Origin: Proteiniborus sp. MB09-C3 | GTDB taxonomy: Bacteria > Bacillota > Clostridia > Tissierellales > Proteiniboraceae | Direction of reading: 5' to 3' | DNA length: 64,000 bases | Assembly (NCBI RefSeq): GCF_030263895.1 | Contig: NZ_CP127161.1 | Location: 248,001 to 312,000 of the forward strand | In this document: positions 44,996 to 54,847 of the stretch, piece after piece | Numbering within the stretch: the stretch's first letter is position 1 | Layout: each line of letters begins with the position of its first letter | Program-made: the position numbers and the translations under genes | Notes under the pieces: generated by a model | The model's input: the letters and a program-made list of their open reading frames with translations, nothing else | What the model was told of the DNA's origin: nothing | Database searches by the model: none

Positions 44996-46207
44996 CTATT
45001 TTACAAGTTTTACAAAACGTTTTTTCCCAATTCTCATGACATCGCTAGAAATAATAATTTTCTCCATATCATCTGATGTCAGCTTCTCACCATTCAACTG
45101 AACGCCCTCTTGATCTATCAACCGAATGAATTCACTTTTACTTTTTATTAATTTCATTTGTATTAGCTGCGGAATTATATCTGCAACAGTTTCTTTATCT
45201 CCTCCAAGTAAAAGCTCTGGAATGTCCTCTGGAATAGCTTTCTTCCCAAAGGCCACATCATAATATTCAATTGCCTTTTCTACATCATTTGGTGAATGGT
45301 AAAGTGACGTTATAATTTTAGCTAGACGGTATTTAACATCTCTAGGATTTGTGCCTCCATTGAGTTCTGCATTGATTTTCTCAATTTCATTAGGATGTTC
45401 ATCTGTAGCAAGTTCAAAGTATTTAATTATAAGCTTATCAGGTACCTCCATTACCTTTTTAAACATCACCTCAGCAGTCTCGCTGACACCAATATAATTT
45501 CCAAGACTTTTGCTCATCTTTTCTACACCGTCTAAGCCCTCAAGAATAGGCATAAATATAGCAATTTGCTGCTCATGATTGAAAGTCTTTTGAAGAGTTC
45601 TTCCCATTAGGATGTTAAAGGTTTGATCGGTTCCTCCTAATTCAATATCTGCTTTAAGCTCGATAGAATCATATGCCTGCATCAATGGATAGAAAAATTC
45701 ATGAATTCCTATGGGAACTTGGTTTTCATATCTTTTTTGAAAATCGTCACGTTCCAAAATCCTAGCTACAGTAGTAGTAGCAGCAAGCCTAATAACATCT
45801 TCAAAGTTAAGCTTAGAAAGCCACTCACTATTAAATCGTACTTCTGTTTTATCTTTATCAAGTACTTTAAATATCTGCTCACAATAGGTTTTTGCATTTT
45901 CCTTTACTTGTTCATCAGTCAGCGCAACTCTGCCTTTAGATTTTCCAGTGGGATCACCAATTTTTCCGGTAAAATCGCCGATGACTATTACGGCACGATG
46001 TCCTAAATCCTGCATTTGTTTGATTTTGCGCAGTACGACCGCATGGCCTAGATGAATATCTGGTGCTGATGGATCAAGCCCTAGCTTAATCGTTAAGGGT
46101 TCATTTTTCTCAAAAGATTTTTTGAGTTTTAAAAGCAGCTCTTCTTCGTTTACAAGAGTATGCACTCCTTTTAATATAATTCGCATCTGTTCTTCTGGCA
46201 TTAACAT
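44996..46207 (-). CDS. tyrS: Tyrosyl-tRNA synthetase
   Basis: A 403-residue class I synthetase charging tRNA-Tyr. The HIGH-like motif is HLGH in [15 protein letters not shown], the second signature KMSKS appears as [10 protein letters not shown], and an S4-like RNA-binding domain closes the protein. ATG 46207 is preferred to 46216 because AAGGAG sits just before the latter. Its tyrosine T-box lies 800 bp upstream on the same strand, separated by an IS200-type element. Confidence 0.92.
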   Translation of the reverse strand: MLMPEEQMRIILKGVHTLVNEEELLLKLKKSFEKNEPLTIKLGLDPSAPDIHLGHAVVLRKIKQMQDLGHRAVIVIGDFTGKIGDPTGKSKGRVALTDEQVKENAKTYCEQIFKVLDKDKTEVRFNSEWLSKLNFEDVIRLAATTTVARILERDDFQKRYENQVPIGIHEFFYPLMQAYDSIELKADIELGGTDQTFNILMGRTLQKTFNHEQQIAIFMPILEGLDGVEKMSKSLGNYIGVSETAEVMFKKVMEVPDKLIIKYFELATDEHPNEIEKINAELNGGTNPRDVKYRLAKIITSLYHSPNDVEKAIEYYDVAFGKKAIPEDIPELLLGGDKETVADIIPQLIQMKLIKSKSEFIRLIDQEGVQLNGEKLTSDDMEKIIISSDVMRIGKKRFVKLVK

Positions 46208-46280
46208 ACTTAACATCTCCTTGAAATATTATTTTTAATATTTGTAAGGTCTATAAGAAAAAAGCTGACAATAATCAAAA

Positions 46281-47000
46281 CTACCCGCTCAGCGGGTAGT
46301 TTGTTCAGCCCTATAAGGGCATGTTACTCGCTTGAGCCTTAAGGCTCATTGAATGGTTCGCCAACTGCTTTATTTCTCAGGCTGCTGCTAAAGCAGCTAA
46401 TCCATTACTTTTTGCCTTTCTTTACTTGCTCACCCGTAAACGGGTCTACATATTCTAGTAGACTTATTTGATCATTTGCTATATCTTCTTGTAGTTGATT
46501 TTTTACATATTCTCTAATCGCTTTTTCATTACGTCCTACTGTGTCTACATAATATCCTCTGCACCAAAAGTGTCTATTTCCATACTTATATTTTAGATTC
46601 GCATGTCTATCAAATATCATTAGCGAACTTTTCCCCTTTAAATATCCCATTATACTTGACACACTATATTTAGGCGGTATAGCTACCACCATATGTATAT
46701 GATCAGTACAAGCCGTCGCTTCTAATATTTCCACTCCTTTTTGTTCACACAACTTCCTTAAAATTTTTCCTATATCATTTTTAATTTTTCCATATATCAC
46801 TTGTCTTCTATATTTTGGTGCAAATACTATGTGATATTTGCAATTCCATTTAGTATGTGCTAAACTATTTTTATCCATTTCGGATACCTCCTTTGTTCTT
46901 AATTCGGTTGGCGAACCTGAATTAATTTTAACAAAGGAGGTTTTTAAAATCTACTCATAGCTAAAGCTTTTTGGAACCCCTGGTAGAACCAGGGGTTTTC
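46281..47000 (-). mobile_element. IS200-type insertion sequence between T-box and tyrS
   Basis: One tyrosine transposase gene with stem-loops near each end: CTACCCGCT/AGCGGGTAG (46281-46299) and a perfect 10-bp stem AACCCCTGGT/ACCAGGGGTT (46975-46997). An 11-bp inverted pair GGTTCGCCAAC (46355-46365) and GTTGGCGAACC (46907-46917) flanks the gene. IS200 elements make no target duplication, so the exact ends are uncertain by some tens of bases. Confidence 0.78.
46405..46878 (-). CDS. tnpA: IS200/IS605-family transposase TnpA
   Basis: A 157-residue HUH single-strand transposase. The HUH motif is DHIHMVVAIPP and the catalytic Tyr lies in CRGYYVDTVGRNEKAIREYV; the start LAHTKWNCKYHIVFAPKYRR is typical of IS200. 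Full length with AAAGGAGG before the ATG. It is in the same direction as tyrS and lies downstream of the T-box terminator. Confidence 0.92.
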   Translation of the reverse strand: MDKNSLAHTKWNCKYHIVFAPKYRRQVIYGKIKNDIGKILRKLCEQKGVEILEATACTDHIHMVVAIPPKYSVSSIMGYLKGKSSLMIFDRHANLKYKYGNRHFWCRGYYVDTVGRNEKAIREYVKNQLQEDIANDQISLLEYVDPFTGEQVKKGKK

Positions 47001-47007
47001 ATGATAC

Positions 47008-47285
47008 AAAAAAAATCCCGTCCTCTTGTTTCCAAAAGGACGAGATGTCATCTCGTGTTACCACCTTAAATTCGTAAGCAATTCACATTACTTACCTTAT
47101 TGAGTACATCATCACATATGAGATACCCTAGCACGATAACGAGTGCTGACTTCCGTTGCAGCCTACTAAGTAAAACTGTTCGGTGCAAAGCTCAAAGATG
47201 TATTCACAATCACTATCCATGCACCTCTCATCACCCGGTAGCTTTCTGTTTGGCATCCTGATTGCTACTAATTCTTATCACAGCT
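47008..47285 (-). ncRNA. Tyrosine T-box leader
   Basis: tRNA-sensing leader that opens a terminator when uncharged tRNA-Tyr binds. The T-box core AAGGTGGTAACACG lies at 47067-47054; its TGGT would pair with the ACCA end expected for tRNA-Tyr. The specifier is TAC (47202-47200), in the usual position GAATACATCTTTGAGC. The terminator stem GTCC.../...GGAC with a run of eight T's ends at 47008. Stem I begins near 47285 (AGTAGC / GCTAC). The tyrosine assignment fits the tyrS gene downstream. Confidence 0.9.
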
Positions 47286-47551
47286 ATTATTTCTTATACT
47301 CCGAAATGTGAAATATCACAAATCTTTGTTATGCAGATATTAGATTAGTAGTATTATACCCAATAACATATTACAAGTCAATAGAATGATAATTTAATGT
47401 ATTTTTGAAAATCAGAAAAATATATGCCATAAAATATAAAAGTGAATTTTATGGCACAAAAAGCAAATAGATTACAAGAATCTCAAAAGCTGTTTGATGG
47501 AAAAGCTAATTTTTTAATTAATTTTTAGTCAAGATAGAAAGCCAAAATAAA

Positions 47552-48181
47552 TTAGGATATTATATTGTAAAGGTCTTTAGCTGCAGAATAAACATCTTTT
47601 TTCCCTAATATAGCTGATATAACAGAAATACCGTCAACACCTGTACTCATTACTTCCTTAGCATTTAATTCATTGATTCCACCAATACCTACTACTGGTA
47701 TTTGAACAGAGGATTTAATAAGTTTCAGCTCGTCAAGGCTTACGCTTTCGGCATCTTTTTTTGTCTTTGTAGAAAATATTGCCCCTACTCCAAGATAATC
47801 AGCCCCCTGGCTTTGTGCTTCAATGGCTTCATCAATATTTGATGTAGATACACCTAATATTTTATCAGGTCCCAGCAAATTTCTAGCAATCTTTACCGGA
47901 ATGTCATCTGCCCCTATATGAAGACCATCTGCATCTATGGCCAAGGCTATATCCAGCCTATCATTGATTATAAGTGGAATACTGTATTTGTCTGTTACTT
48001 CCTTTACCTTTAAAGCAATGCTATAAAACTCTTTAGTTTTAGCATTTTTCTCCCTTAGCTGAACTAAACCTACTCCACCTTGAATAGCTTGTTCTATGCT
48101 CTCACATAAATCTTTATCGCCTAGAATATTTCTATCAGTAACTAAATATAAGGCATAATTAACCTTTGATTTATTGTACAC
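47552..48181 (-). CDS. thiE: Thiamin phosphate synthase
   Basis: A 209-residue TIM-barrel enzyme joining HMP-diphosphate and thiazole phosphate. Motifs: [42 protein letters not shown] and [11 protein letters not shown] 48181 fits the AGGTGA site better than GTG 48190. Last gene of the salvage operon, overlapping thiM slightly. Confidence 0.9.
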   Translation of the reverse strand: MYNKSKVNYALYLVTDRNILGDKDLCESIEQAIQGGVGLVQLREKNAKTKEFYSIALKVKEVTDKYSIPLIINDRLDIALAIDADGLHIGADDIPVKIARNLLGPDKILGVSTSNIDEAIEAQSQGADYLGVGAIFSTKTKKDAESVSLDELKLIKSSVQIPVVGIGGINELNAKEVMSTGVDGISVISAILGKKDVYSAAKDLYNIIS

Positions 48182-48983
48182 TAATCTCACCTGCTTTCAT
48201 TATGATATCTGAATTTAAGTTATAAATATTATCAAATAAATTTACTTTAAAGCTTCCTAGTCCTCCATTGTCCTTCAATGAATTAAAGGCTGTTTCACCT
48301 GCAATGCCCATAGATACTACTCCTCCTAAAGCAGCTGTCAGATAGTCACTCGTAATACCACAATATGAAGCTATTAAAGAGGATGTCATACAGCCAGTTC
48401 CAGTCACTTTTGATAACATTTCATGTCCATTCTTTACATAAAAAACATTGTTTCCATCTGATAAAACATCCTGTTTCCCTGTTATAGCAACTATACAGCC
48501 TAATTTTGAGGCTAACTCTTTTGCAGTTTTTCCACTTTCTTTGTTATCTGCTATAGAGTCCACTCCTCTTATTTCCACCTCTAATCCAGAAACAATTTTT
48601 ATTTCAGACATATTGCCCTTGATTACGGTAACTTTTACATTAGATAATATATCTTCTACAGCCTTACTCCTTAATCTAGTTGCTCCAACCCCTACAGGAT
48701 CGAGAATAACGGGTATATTCAGTTCATTTGCCTTTTTCCCTGCTAATATCATGGTTCTTACCATATCAAGACTCAATGTACCTATATTCAATACCAATGA
48801 GGATGACATTGATACAACCTCCTCTACCTCTGTTTCATCATATGCCATAATAGGCGAGCCACCTATGGCAAGAGTTATATTTGCACAATCATTTATAGTG
48901 ACAAAATTAGTAATATGATGAATTAACGGTTTTACTTTTCTTATTTTTGGCAGCAATCTTGCGGCTTCTTGTAATATTTCCAT
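48171..48983 (-). CDS. thiM: Hydroxyethylthiazole kinase
   Basis: A 270-residue ribokinase-like enzyme phosphorylating the thiazole moiety. [29 protein letters not shown] and the catalytic [13 protein letters not shown] loop are visible. Its start overlaps the end of the permease gene by 43 bp, a tight operon. Confidence 0.92.
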   Translation of the reverse strand: MEILQEAARLLPKIRKVKPLIHHITNFVTINDCANITLAIGGSPIMAYDETEVEEVVSMSSSLVLNIGTLSLDMVRTMILAGKKANELNIPVILDPVGVGATRLRSKAVEDILSNVKVTVIKGNMSEIKIVSGLEVEIRGVDSIADNKESGKTAKELASKLGCIVAITGKQDVLSDGNNVFYVKNGHEMLSKVTGTGCMTSSLIASYCGITSDYLTAALGGVVSMGIAGETAFNSLKDNGGLGSFKVNLFDNIYNLNSDIIMKAGEISVQ

Positions 48984-50179
48984 CCTTGCATCATCCTCCA
49001 GCTTAAGCAGTATATTATTGATGTTATTACCATAACAGGAACTGTGGCTCCCATTATGAAGTCAATTTTAATAAATTGATAATATAGTATGATACCAACT
49101 ATCCACACTATAGCTGCTCCCCAATTGACAAGAAGATTTTCCTGTAGCTTTCTGTTCTTCTTTATAATGAAATAATCAGTTAGGAGAATAGAAAATAGGG
49201 GAGCAAATACGGAGCCTATTGCATATAGAAAGTTTTCATATTGCTCAATTGGAAATACTATTGCAATTAAGGTTCCTATAATCCCCATTATGGTTGCTAT
49301 CTTCCTCTCATCAAGCTTCTGCAAAATATTTAAAAATGTAACTCCTGCAGAATAAGCATCTAAAAATGTGGTTGTTACCGTAGACAATACTACTATGCCT
49401 AGAGCAACTATCCCTAAATTAGCAGCAAGCATCATGGCGCTTGGATCTGGATTTTCAGCTACTATTGCAGCCCCAAGGCCTATAGCATACATCCAGCAGC
49501 TGCCTATGAAATATCCTGCAAAGCTTCCTATTATCCCATCTTTCTTTTTCTTTGCATGTCTTGTATAGTCGGCAATTAGTGGTAACCAAGAAAGAGGCAT
49601 GATTACACTTAGCTCCATTGCAGTTCCAAATGTTATATCCCCAGCAGGAATTTTAGTAAATAATTCGTTGTTTTTAAATATAGTAGTACTTAATACTACT
49701 GTTAATACAAATAAGAAGGATACAGCAAAGAGATTAAGCTTTTTCCACCCTTTACTGCCTATTACTATCCATAAGCATATAAGCCCGCCTATTACTAGAC
49801 TCCAAACAGTCATATTGTCAAATGACCATAGTATTTTGGTTATCTGGTTTACTGATCTCGCACCTGATATTATCATTACCGCAGTCCATCCTATAAGCTG
49901 CAATACATTTAGTATAGAAAATAGGTAGGAACCATATAATCCAAATGATATTCTAGTAGACATTATAGATGGAAGCTTTTCTTCTGCACCTATTATCCCC
50001 CCTAATATTAGAATAGTTGTACCAATCAGATGTCCAGCTAGAATTGCAATTAATCCATTTTTAAATCCAATTGGCGCTAATAATCCGCCAGTTAGAATCT
50101 CAGCTATAGATATTGAAGCACCAAACCAAAGCATAAAAAAACTAATTAGAGAAAAATTATTGTTTTCTGAGCTACTCAC
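48941..50179 (-). CDS. cytX: NCS1-family HMP permease, CytX-like
   Basis: A 412-residue membrane permease of the nucleobase:cation symporter-1 family with about 12 hydrophobic segments (FFMLWFGASISIAEILTGGLL near the start). In thiamin operons this protein is predicted to import hydroxymethylpyrimidine. GTG start overlapping thiD by 8 bp. The function comes from context. Confidence 0.85.
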   Translation of the reverse strand: MSSSENNNFSLISFFMLWFGASISIAEILTGGLLAPIGFKNGLIAILAGHLIGTTILILGGIIGAEEKLPSIMSTRISFGLYGSYLFSILNVLQLIGWTAVMIISGARSVNQITKILWSFDNMTVWSLVIGGLICLWIVIGSKGWKKLNLFAVSFLFVLTVVLSTTIFKNNELFTKIPAGDITFGTAMELSVIMPLSWLPLIADYTRHAKKKKDGIIGSFAGYFIGSCWMYAIGLGAAIVAENPDPSAMMLAANLGIVALGIVVLSTVTTTFLDAYSAGVTFLNILQKLDERKIATIMGIIGTLIAIVFPIEQYENFLYAIGSVFAPLFSILLTDYFIIKKNRKLQENLLVNWGAAIVWIVGIILYYQFIKIDFIMGATVPVMVITSIIYCLSWRMMQGWKYYKKPQDCCQK

Positions 50180-50978
50180 TTATTACACCCGCCTTTTTGT
50201 ATAGTGTATAAAAATGATTCGTAGGTCCAACACCCTTTCCTAGAGATAAAGAATGCTTTATTGCAGTAGTTATATAATCCTTAGCATTAGCAACTGACTC
50301 TTCTATTGTAAGACCTTTAGCAAGATTAGAAGCAATAGCTGATGATAAAGTACATCCAGTACCATGAGTATTTTTAGTATTTATTCTTTCTGATTTAAAA
50401 TATATAAATTTGCTGCCATCATACAATACATCTGTTGCAGCGTCTTCCATATGACCGCCCTTTATAAGTACATTCTTCACTCCTAGCGAATGTATCTTTA
50501 TTGCCGCCGCTTCCATTTGCTCCAAGCTATTTATGGTCACCCCAGATATAACCTGAGCCTCAGGAATATTTGGTGTAGCTATCGTAGCTAAAGGTAAAAG
50601 CTCTTTTATAAGAGTTTCCTTTGCCTCCGGTGCAAGCAAATCATACCCACTTTTTGATATCATAACAGGATCTACTACTATATTTTTAGGAGAGTACTGC
50701 TTTAGCTTACCTGATATTGCTTTTATAGTTTCTATTTGTGAAACCATACCTATCTTTAAAGCATGAACTTCTATATCGTCAAATATTGCATCAATCTGCT
50801 TTTCTATCATATCTACAGAAATATCCTGTACTCCAAAAACACCTTGTGTATTTTGAGCTGTAATAGCAGTAATTACACTCATGCCAAAAACACCATGCGC
50901 AGAAAAAGTTTTTAAATCTGCCTGTATTCCAGCTCCACCACTGCTATCTGAACCAGCTATAGTCAATACATTTTTCAT
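50172..50978 (-). CDS. thiD: HMP/HMP-phosphate kinase
   Basis: A 268-residue ribokinase-fold enzyme that phosphorylates HMP twice. TIAGSDSSGGAGIQADLKTFSAHG, VVDPVMISKSG and NTHGTGCTLSSAIA are the family motifs. ATG 50978 after GGGAGTG is preferred to 51011. Confidence 0.92.
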   Translation of the reverse strand: MKNVLTIAGSDSSGGAGIQADLKTFSAHGVFGMSVITAITAQNTQGVFGVQDISVDMIEKQIDAIFDDIEVHALKIGMVSQIETIKAISGKLKQYSPKNIVVDPVMISKSGYDLLAPEAKETLIKELLPLATIATPNIPEAQVISGVTINSLEQMEAAAIKIHSLGVKNVLIKGGHMEDAATDVLYDGSKFIYFKSERINTKNTHGTGCTLSSAIASNLAKGLTIEESVANAKDYITTAIKHSLSLGKGVGPTNHFYTLYKKAGVISE

Positions 50979-51012
50979 ATATAAACACTCCCATTTATTG
51001 TTTTTTAACAAC

Positions 51013-51501
51013 TCAATCTGTTATGCTAATTAATTTACTTGAAACCAATATCTTTAGTAGTCCATTTCCAATTATGGTGCCTCCAATAGTACTGACCATA
51101 AATGGCAATACAAAGAAAAATACTGCTACATCTTTACCCATAATCAGCTTGGCAACTGGATATGCAACTAGTCCGCCTAAAATTCCAGTTCCTAATACTT
51201 CTCCTAAGGAAGCCATTATATGCTTTCCAGTCTTCCTATACAGAAATCCAGCTAAAAATGCACCTATCATACTGCCTGGAAAAGCTAATAAAGAGCCTGT
51301 TCCAAGTATGTTTCTAAGCAGAGAAGTAGCAAATGCATTAGCAGCTGCATACCAAGGCCCTAGTATTACAGCAGATAGTATATTGATGGTATGCTGTATT
51401 GGAAAACACTTTGAAACGCCTACAGGAATATAAAATATGTGACCTGCTAATGTTCCAATTGCTATAAGGAAAGCACATAGTGTAAGCTTTTTAGTTGACA
51501 T
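51013..51501 (-). CDS. thiW: ThiW, ECF transporter S component for thiazole
   Basis: A 162-residue membrane protein with five or six hydrophobic segments (LCAFLIAIGTLAGHIFYIPVGVSKCFPIQH near the start). ThiW is the substrate-binding part of an energy-coupling-factor importer predicted for hydroxyethylthiazole. Start ATG 51501 follows GGGAGGG. First gene after the TPP riboswitch. The shared ECF ATPases are not in the window. Confidence 0.88.
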   Translation of the reverse strand: MSTKKLTLCAFLIAIGTLAGHIFYIPVGVSKCFPIQHTINILSAVILGPWYAAANAFATSLLRNILGTGSLLAFPGSMIGAFLAGFLYRKTGKHIMASLGEVLGTGILGGLVAYPVAKLIMGKDVAVFFFVLPFMVSTIGGTIIGNGLLKILVSSKLISITD

Positions 51502-51554
51502 GAACATCCCTCCCTTCAAAAAATCTACGTACTAGAGGATGTTTGAGATGAATA

Positions 51555-51591
51555 AAAAAAGCATAAATCCCAAAATAAGGATTTATGCTTA
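51555..51591 (-). terminator. Expression-platform terminator of the TPP riboswitch
   Basis: AGCATAAATCC with GGATTTATGCT around an 8-base loop, followed by TTTTTTT on the minus strand; it lies between the aptamer and thiW. Confidence 0.85.
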
Positions 51592-51611
51592 AATATATAG
51601 CATGACAAATA

Positions 51612-51701
51612 TAACTTCCCTACGCTGGCATTATCCAGATCAGGTTAAGGGTCAAAGACTTTATCGAGTCTTAATCTCAGCTGGTCTCTCCAGCCCCCCT
51701 A
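51612..51701 (-). ncRNA. TPP riboswitch aptamer (THI element)
   Basis: On the minus strand GGGGGCTGG...CTGAGA...GACCCTT, ACCTGATCTGGATAATGCC and AGCGTAGGGAAG, the full conserved set of the THI box. With the terminator 20 bp downstream it would switch off the thiamin salvage operon when TPP is plentiful. Confidence 0.97.
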
Positions 51702-52095
51702 GTACTTAATCTTATATTTAATTTCAAGACAATCTTATCACATGTATTATAATTATTCAATATAGAAAAATTAACAGCTTTCCTCTAGTTTTTTATCAAA
51801 TCTATTAAAAAGAAATCTAATCTTGTAAAACAAATACTGCTTTTCAGTCGCCCTGCCCATATTTAAAAGACAAAAAAATGTAACCATCTTACTGTTCTCG
51901 CCTAATCTTCTGCTCAATATTTAAGTTTCTTTTCAAGTAATATTTGCTATTGTATAATAAACTAGTGTGATAAAAAGATTTCTCCACATATCTGTTTTTT
52001 TACATGTATTATGAGAAAAAATGAATATCTCCGTTAAATAATTATTTGCTTAAGTATGAGGTATTTATCTCAATAGAATTTAGGAGGACAAAGAA

Positions 52096-52551
52096 TTGAA
52101 AAGAAGCGAATTAGCAATATTTACAACCCTATGCATGGTATATGATGATGAAAATAGAATATTAGTTCAAGATCGCATAGACCCTAGCTGGCCAGGTATC
52201 TGCTTTCCAGGTGGACATGTTGAATATGGAGAGTCATTTGTAGAATCAGCTATACGTGAGGTCTATGAAGAAACAGGATTGACGATTAAACATCCACAGC
52301 TTTGTGGGATAAAGCAATTTCAGACTGAAGATGATGAGCGTTATGTCGTGCTGTTTTTCAAAACAAATAAGTTTTCTGGTGAACTACGAGACTCTGATGA
52401 AGGCAAGGTTTTTTGGATTCAGCGTGAAGAGCTTAATAAGTATACTTTAGCACATGATTTCGAAAACATGGTAAAAGTTTTTGAAGAAGATAAGCTTAGT
52501 GAAGCTTATTATTATAAAGAAAGTAATACTTGGGGATTAAAACTACTTTAG
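52096..52551 (+). CDS. Nudix hydrolase
   Basis: A 151-residue Nudix protein with the complete box GGHVEYGESFVESAIREVYEETGL (residues about 39-61; GX5EX7REUXEEXGU). TTG start with TAGGAGG upstream. Resembles MutT/8-oxo-dGTP or DUF-type Nudix proteins, but the substrate cannot be told. Monocistronic. Confidence 0.87.
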   Translation: MKRSELAIFTTLCMVYDDENRILVQDRIDPSWPGICFPGGHVEYGESFVESAIREVYEETGLTIKHPQLCGIKQFQTEDDERYVVLFFKTNKFSGELRDSDEGKVFWIQREELNKYTLAHDFENMVKVFEEDKLSEAYYYKESNTWGLKLL

Positions 52552-52618
52552 TTTTTCAATAAATATAAGGGTGTTAAGTATCACAAGGAAATGAAAGGAA
52601 AGGGCAAGACAAGTGAAA

Positions 52619-52747
52619 TGTCAGGCTGTGTGAAAATTCACATTCTATACGTTTTTGTCATTCTAAATGCAGTGAAGAATCTGTATTTGAAGCTATTAGA
52701 GACCCATTCACTTCGGTCAGGGTGACAGTTTACACACTGTCTGACGT
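52619..52747. repeat. MITE-like element, copy 3 (inverted)
   Basis: 129 bp in the opposite orientation to copies 1 and 2 with 15-bp terminal repeats (ATGTCAGGCTGTGTG... CACACTGTCTGACGT). CCCCTTG follows the right end, the same flank as at the other copies. Confidence 0.85.
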
Positions 52748-52759
52748 CCCCTTGCCTCC

Positions 52760-53647
52760 TTATGCTCTATTCCTAAAAAAAGAAAAGAAAGTATCATAGT
52801 CTGACTGCATTATATCGTTTTTCAAATAAATAAAGTTAAATTCTCTTTCTATAATAAAATCTGCTATTTTAATCTCTGCTATTTCTTTTCTTTTGATTTC
52901 CTCACTAACTGCATCTTTATACATAAAGCTAAGTCCAATCCCATCCTTAACCATTTTCTTTATAACATTAACATTTCCTATTTCAATAATGTTTTTGAAG
53001 TCTTTAAGAGTATGGTTTTTATCATATAATCCCCTTTCTAAAACTTCACGGGAACCAGAGCCAGATTCACGAATGATGATGGTTTCATCCTTAAGGTCAT
53101 CTAACACAACCTCTTTCTTACTCATCAATGGGTGACCAATAGGGGCTGTCAATATAAAGGGTGCAATTTTATATAGCTTAGTTTCATAGTCTGATTTTTT
53201 AAATAAGCCTTCTACTAAGGCAAAGTAAATCTCGCCATTCTGTAGCATTTGAAGTACTGTTTTTGTATTATCTACATACATGGTGATGTCGTATTCTTTA
53301 AAAGTATTCATAAATTCGCCTAATATTGGCGGCAAAGTAAACTCTCCAATTGTTAAAGTGGCTGCAAATTTTAATGTCTTTTTCTCATTATTAATCTCCT
53401 GTAGCTTCTGCATTATAATCTGCTCATTAGCTTTTGCATTTAATACATATCTATAGAGAAGCTCTCCGGCTTTTGTAAATCTTAATTGTCTATTAGAATA
53501 CTCAAAGAATTTACACCCATAATATTTTTCTAGCGACTGAATATGCTGAGTTATGGCAGGCTGAGTTAAGTTAAGCTCCTCTGAGGCCTTTGTATAGCTT
53601 TTATTTTTCCATACAGATAAAAATGACTCCATCCTAATATCTAGCAC
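52760..53647 (-). CDS. LysR-family regulator (CysL/YeiE-like)
   Basis: A 295-residue regulator with the N-terminal helix-turn-helix YTKASEELNLTQPAITQHIQSLEKYYGCKFF and a periplasmic-binding-like effector domain. It is transcribed away from the yeiH-like gene next to it, a gene pair widely conserved, which suggests it activates that gene in response to a sulphur compound. Confidence 0.88.
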   Translation of the reverse strand: MLDIRMESFLSVWKNKSYTKASEELNLTQPAITQHIQSLEKYYGCKFFEYSNRQLRFTKAGELLYRYVLNAKANEQIIMQKLQEINNEKKTLKFAATLTIGEFTLPPILGEFMNTFKEYDITMYVDNTKTVLQMLQNGEIYFALVEGLFKKSDYETKLYKIAPFILTAPIGHPLMSKKEVVLDDLKDETIIIRESGSGSREVLERGLYDKNHTLKDFKNIIEIGNVNVIKKMVKDGIGLSFMYKDAVSEEIKRKEIAEIKIADFIIEREFNFIYLKNDIMQSDYDTFFSFFRNRA

Positions 53648-53660
53648 TTTATTTCCACCT

Positions 53661-53697
53661 CTATAATTATAATTTATAGATTTATAAGTATTTATAA
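53661..53697. promoter_or_regulatory. AT-rich palindromes in the LysR-YeiH intergenic region
   Basis: A near-palindrome CTATAATTATAATTTATAG (53661-53679) followed by TTATAA-GTAT-TTATAA (53682-53697). LysR operators of the CysL type are of this T-N11-A kind, but the base composition makes chance matches likely. Confidence 0.4.
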
Positions 53698-53759
53698 TTA
53701 GATTTTATAGATAGTTGATGTTAAAATCAATATTGACTTTAGATTAAGGAGTTGATATT

Positions 53760-54773
53760 GTGGAATTTTTAAGAAAATATTCAGTTGGAATACTGTTTAC
53801 AGCTTTACTTGCCTACATTTCAGTTTTTATAAGCAAGCTTATTCCCTATCATCTTATAGGTGCAGGGGTTTTTTCATTATTGATTGGTATGCTATTAAAC
53901 CCTATAGTTTCAAAATATCAGGTTTTTGAAAAAGGCTTCGAGTTTACATCAAAAAAGATATTACGTCTTGCGATTGTTCTTATGGGAGTAGGACTTAGTT
54001 TTGGACAAGTAGTAGAAGTCGGAAAATTTTCTTTAATTGTAATGCTGTTTACTCTAATAACAGCCTTCGGTGGAGGATATCTAATAGGAAAGCTTTTCAA
54101 TATGAACTGGAAACTATCTAGTCTTATTTCGGCAGGAACGGGTATATGTGGTGGTTCTGCAGTTGCAGCTATTGCTCCTGTTATTGATGCTGAAGAAAGT
54201 GACATTGCCTATGCAATTTCAGCAACCTTCATATTTGATGTGATTATGGTAGTGCTTTTTCCTATAATGGGTCGTTATTTTAATATGTCTGATTTAGGTT
54301 ATGGCCTATGGACTGGAACTGCGGTAAATGATACTTCATCTGTTGTAGCGGCAGGCTATGCTTTTTCAGATATAGCAGGTAATTTTTCTGTTATTGTTAA
54401 GCTAACACGTACTTTATCTATTGTGCCTATTGTTCTCATATTCTCTTATATAAATGAGCGACTTATACGAAAGGCTGGAGAAAAATCTTCAAGAGAAAAG
54501 GTTGATATAAAGAAAATTTTCCCTTGGTTCATTTTAATGTTCCTTGGAATGGTAGCAATTAAAAGCACAGGTATAATTCCTGAAATATTAAGTCAATCCA
54601 TTTCTAGCATAAGTAAATTTTTAATGGTTATGTCATTAGGCGCTATAGGTTTAAGAACAAATTTTAGCAAGCTCGCAAAGTCTGGATTTGCTCCAATGAT
54701 ACATGGATTTATAATTTCTGCATTAGTTGTTGTAGTTGCTTTTTTGGTACAGATGGCAATAGGATTAATATAA
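53760..54773 (+). CDS. yeiH: YeiH-family (UPF0324) putative sulphate exporter
   Basis: A 337-residue membrane protein with ten or so hydrophobic segments. Family blocks GAGVFSLLIGMLLNP, ISAGTGICGGSAVAAIAPVI and WTGTAVNDTSSVVAAGYAFS are clear. GTG start after TTAAGGAG. Often named sulphate exporter, although direct evidence is slight. Confidence 0.87.
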   Translation: MEFLRKYSVGILFTALLAYISVFISKLIPYHLIGAGVFSLLIGMLLNPIVSKYQVFEKGFEFTSKKILRLAIVLMGVGLSFGQVVEVGKFSLIVMLFTLITAFGGGYLIGKLFNMNWKLSSLISAGTGICGGSAVAAIAPVIDAEESDIAYAISATFIFDVIMVVLFPIMGRYFNMSDLGYGLWTGTAVNDTSSVVAAGYAFSDIAGNFSVIVKLTRTLSIVPIVLIFSYINERLIRKAGEKSSREKVDIKKIFPWFILMFLGMVAIKSTGIIPEILSQSISSISKFLMVMSLGAIGLRTNFSKLAKSGFAPMIHGFIISALVVVVAFLVQMAIGLI

Positions 54774-54795
54774 TTTTTTAAAATTAATAGCGATA

Positions 54796-54832
54796 ACAAT
54801 ATGCAGTAGAGACTGTCCCTACTGCATATTGT
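54796..54832. terminator. Perfect 14-bp hairpin between convergent genes
   Basis: ACAATATGCAGTAG and CTACTGCATATTGT around AGACTGTCC. It lies after yeiH and after the PII gene, and can serve both. Confidence 0.75.
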
Positions 54833-54847
54833 AAATAAGCCATCGTT

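Noticed and set aside
48448-48918. 156-codon plus-strand frame opposite thiM
   Set aside because: Antisense to a clear hydroxyethylthiazole kinase, with no start signal of its own.
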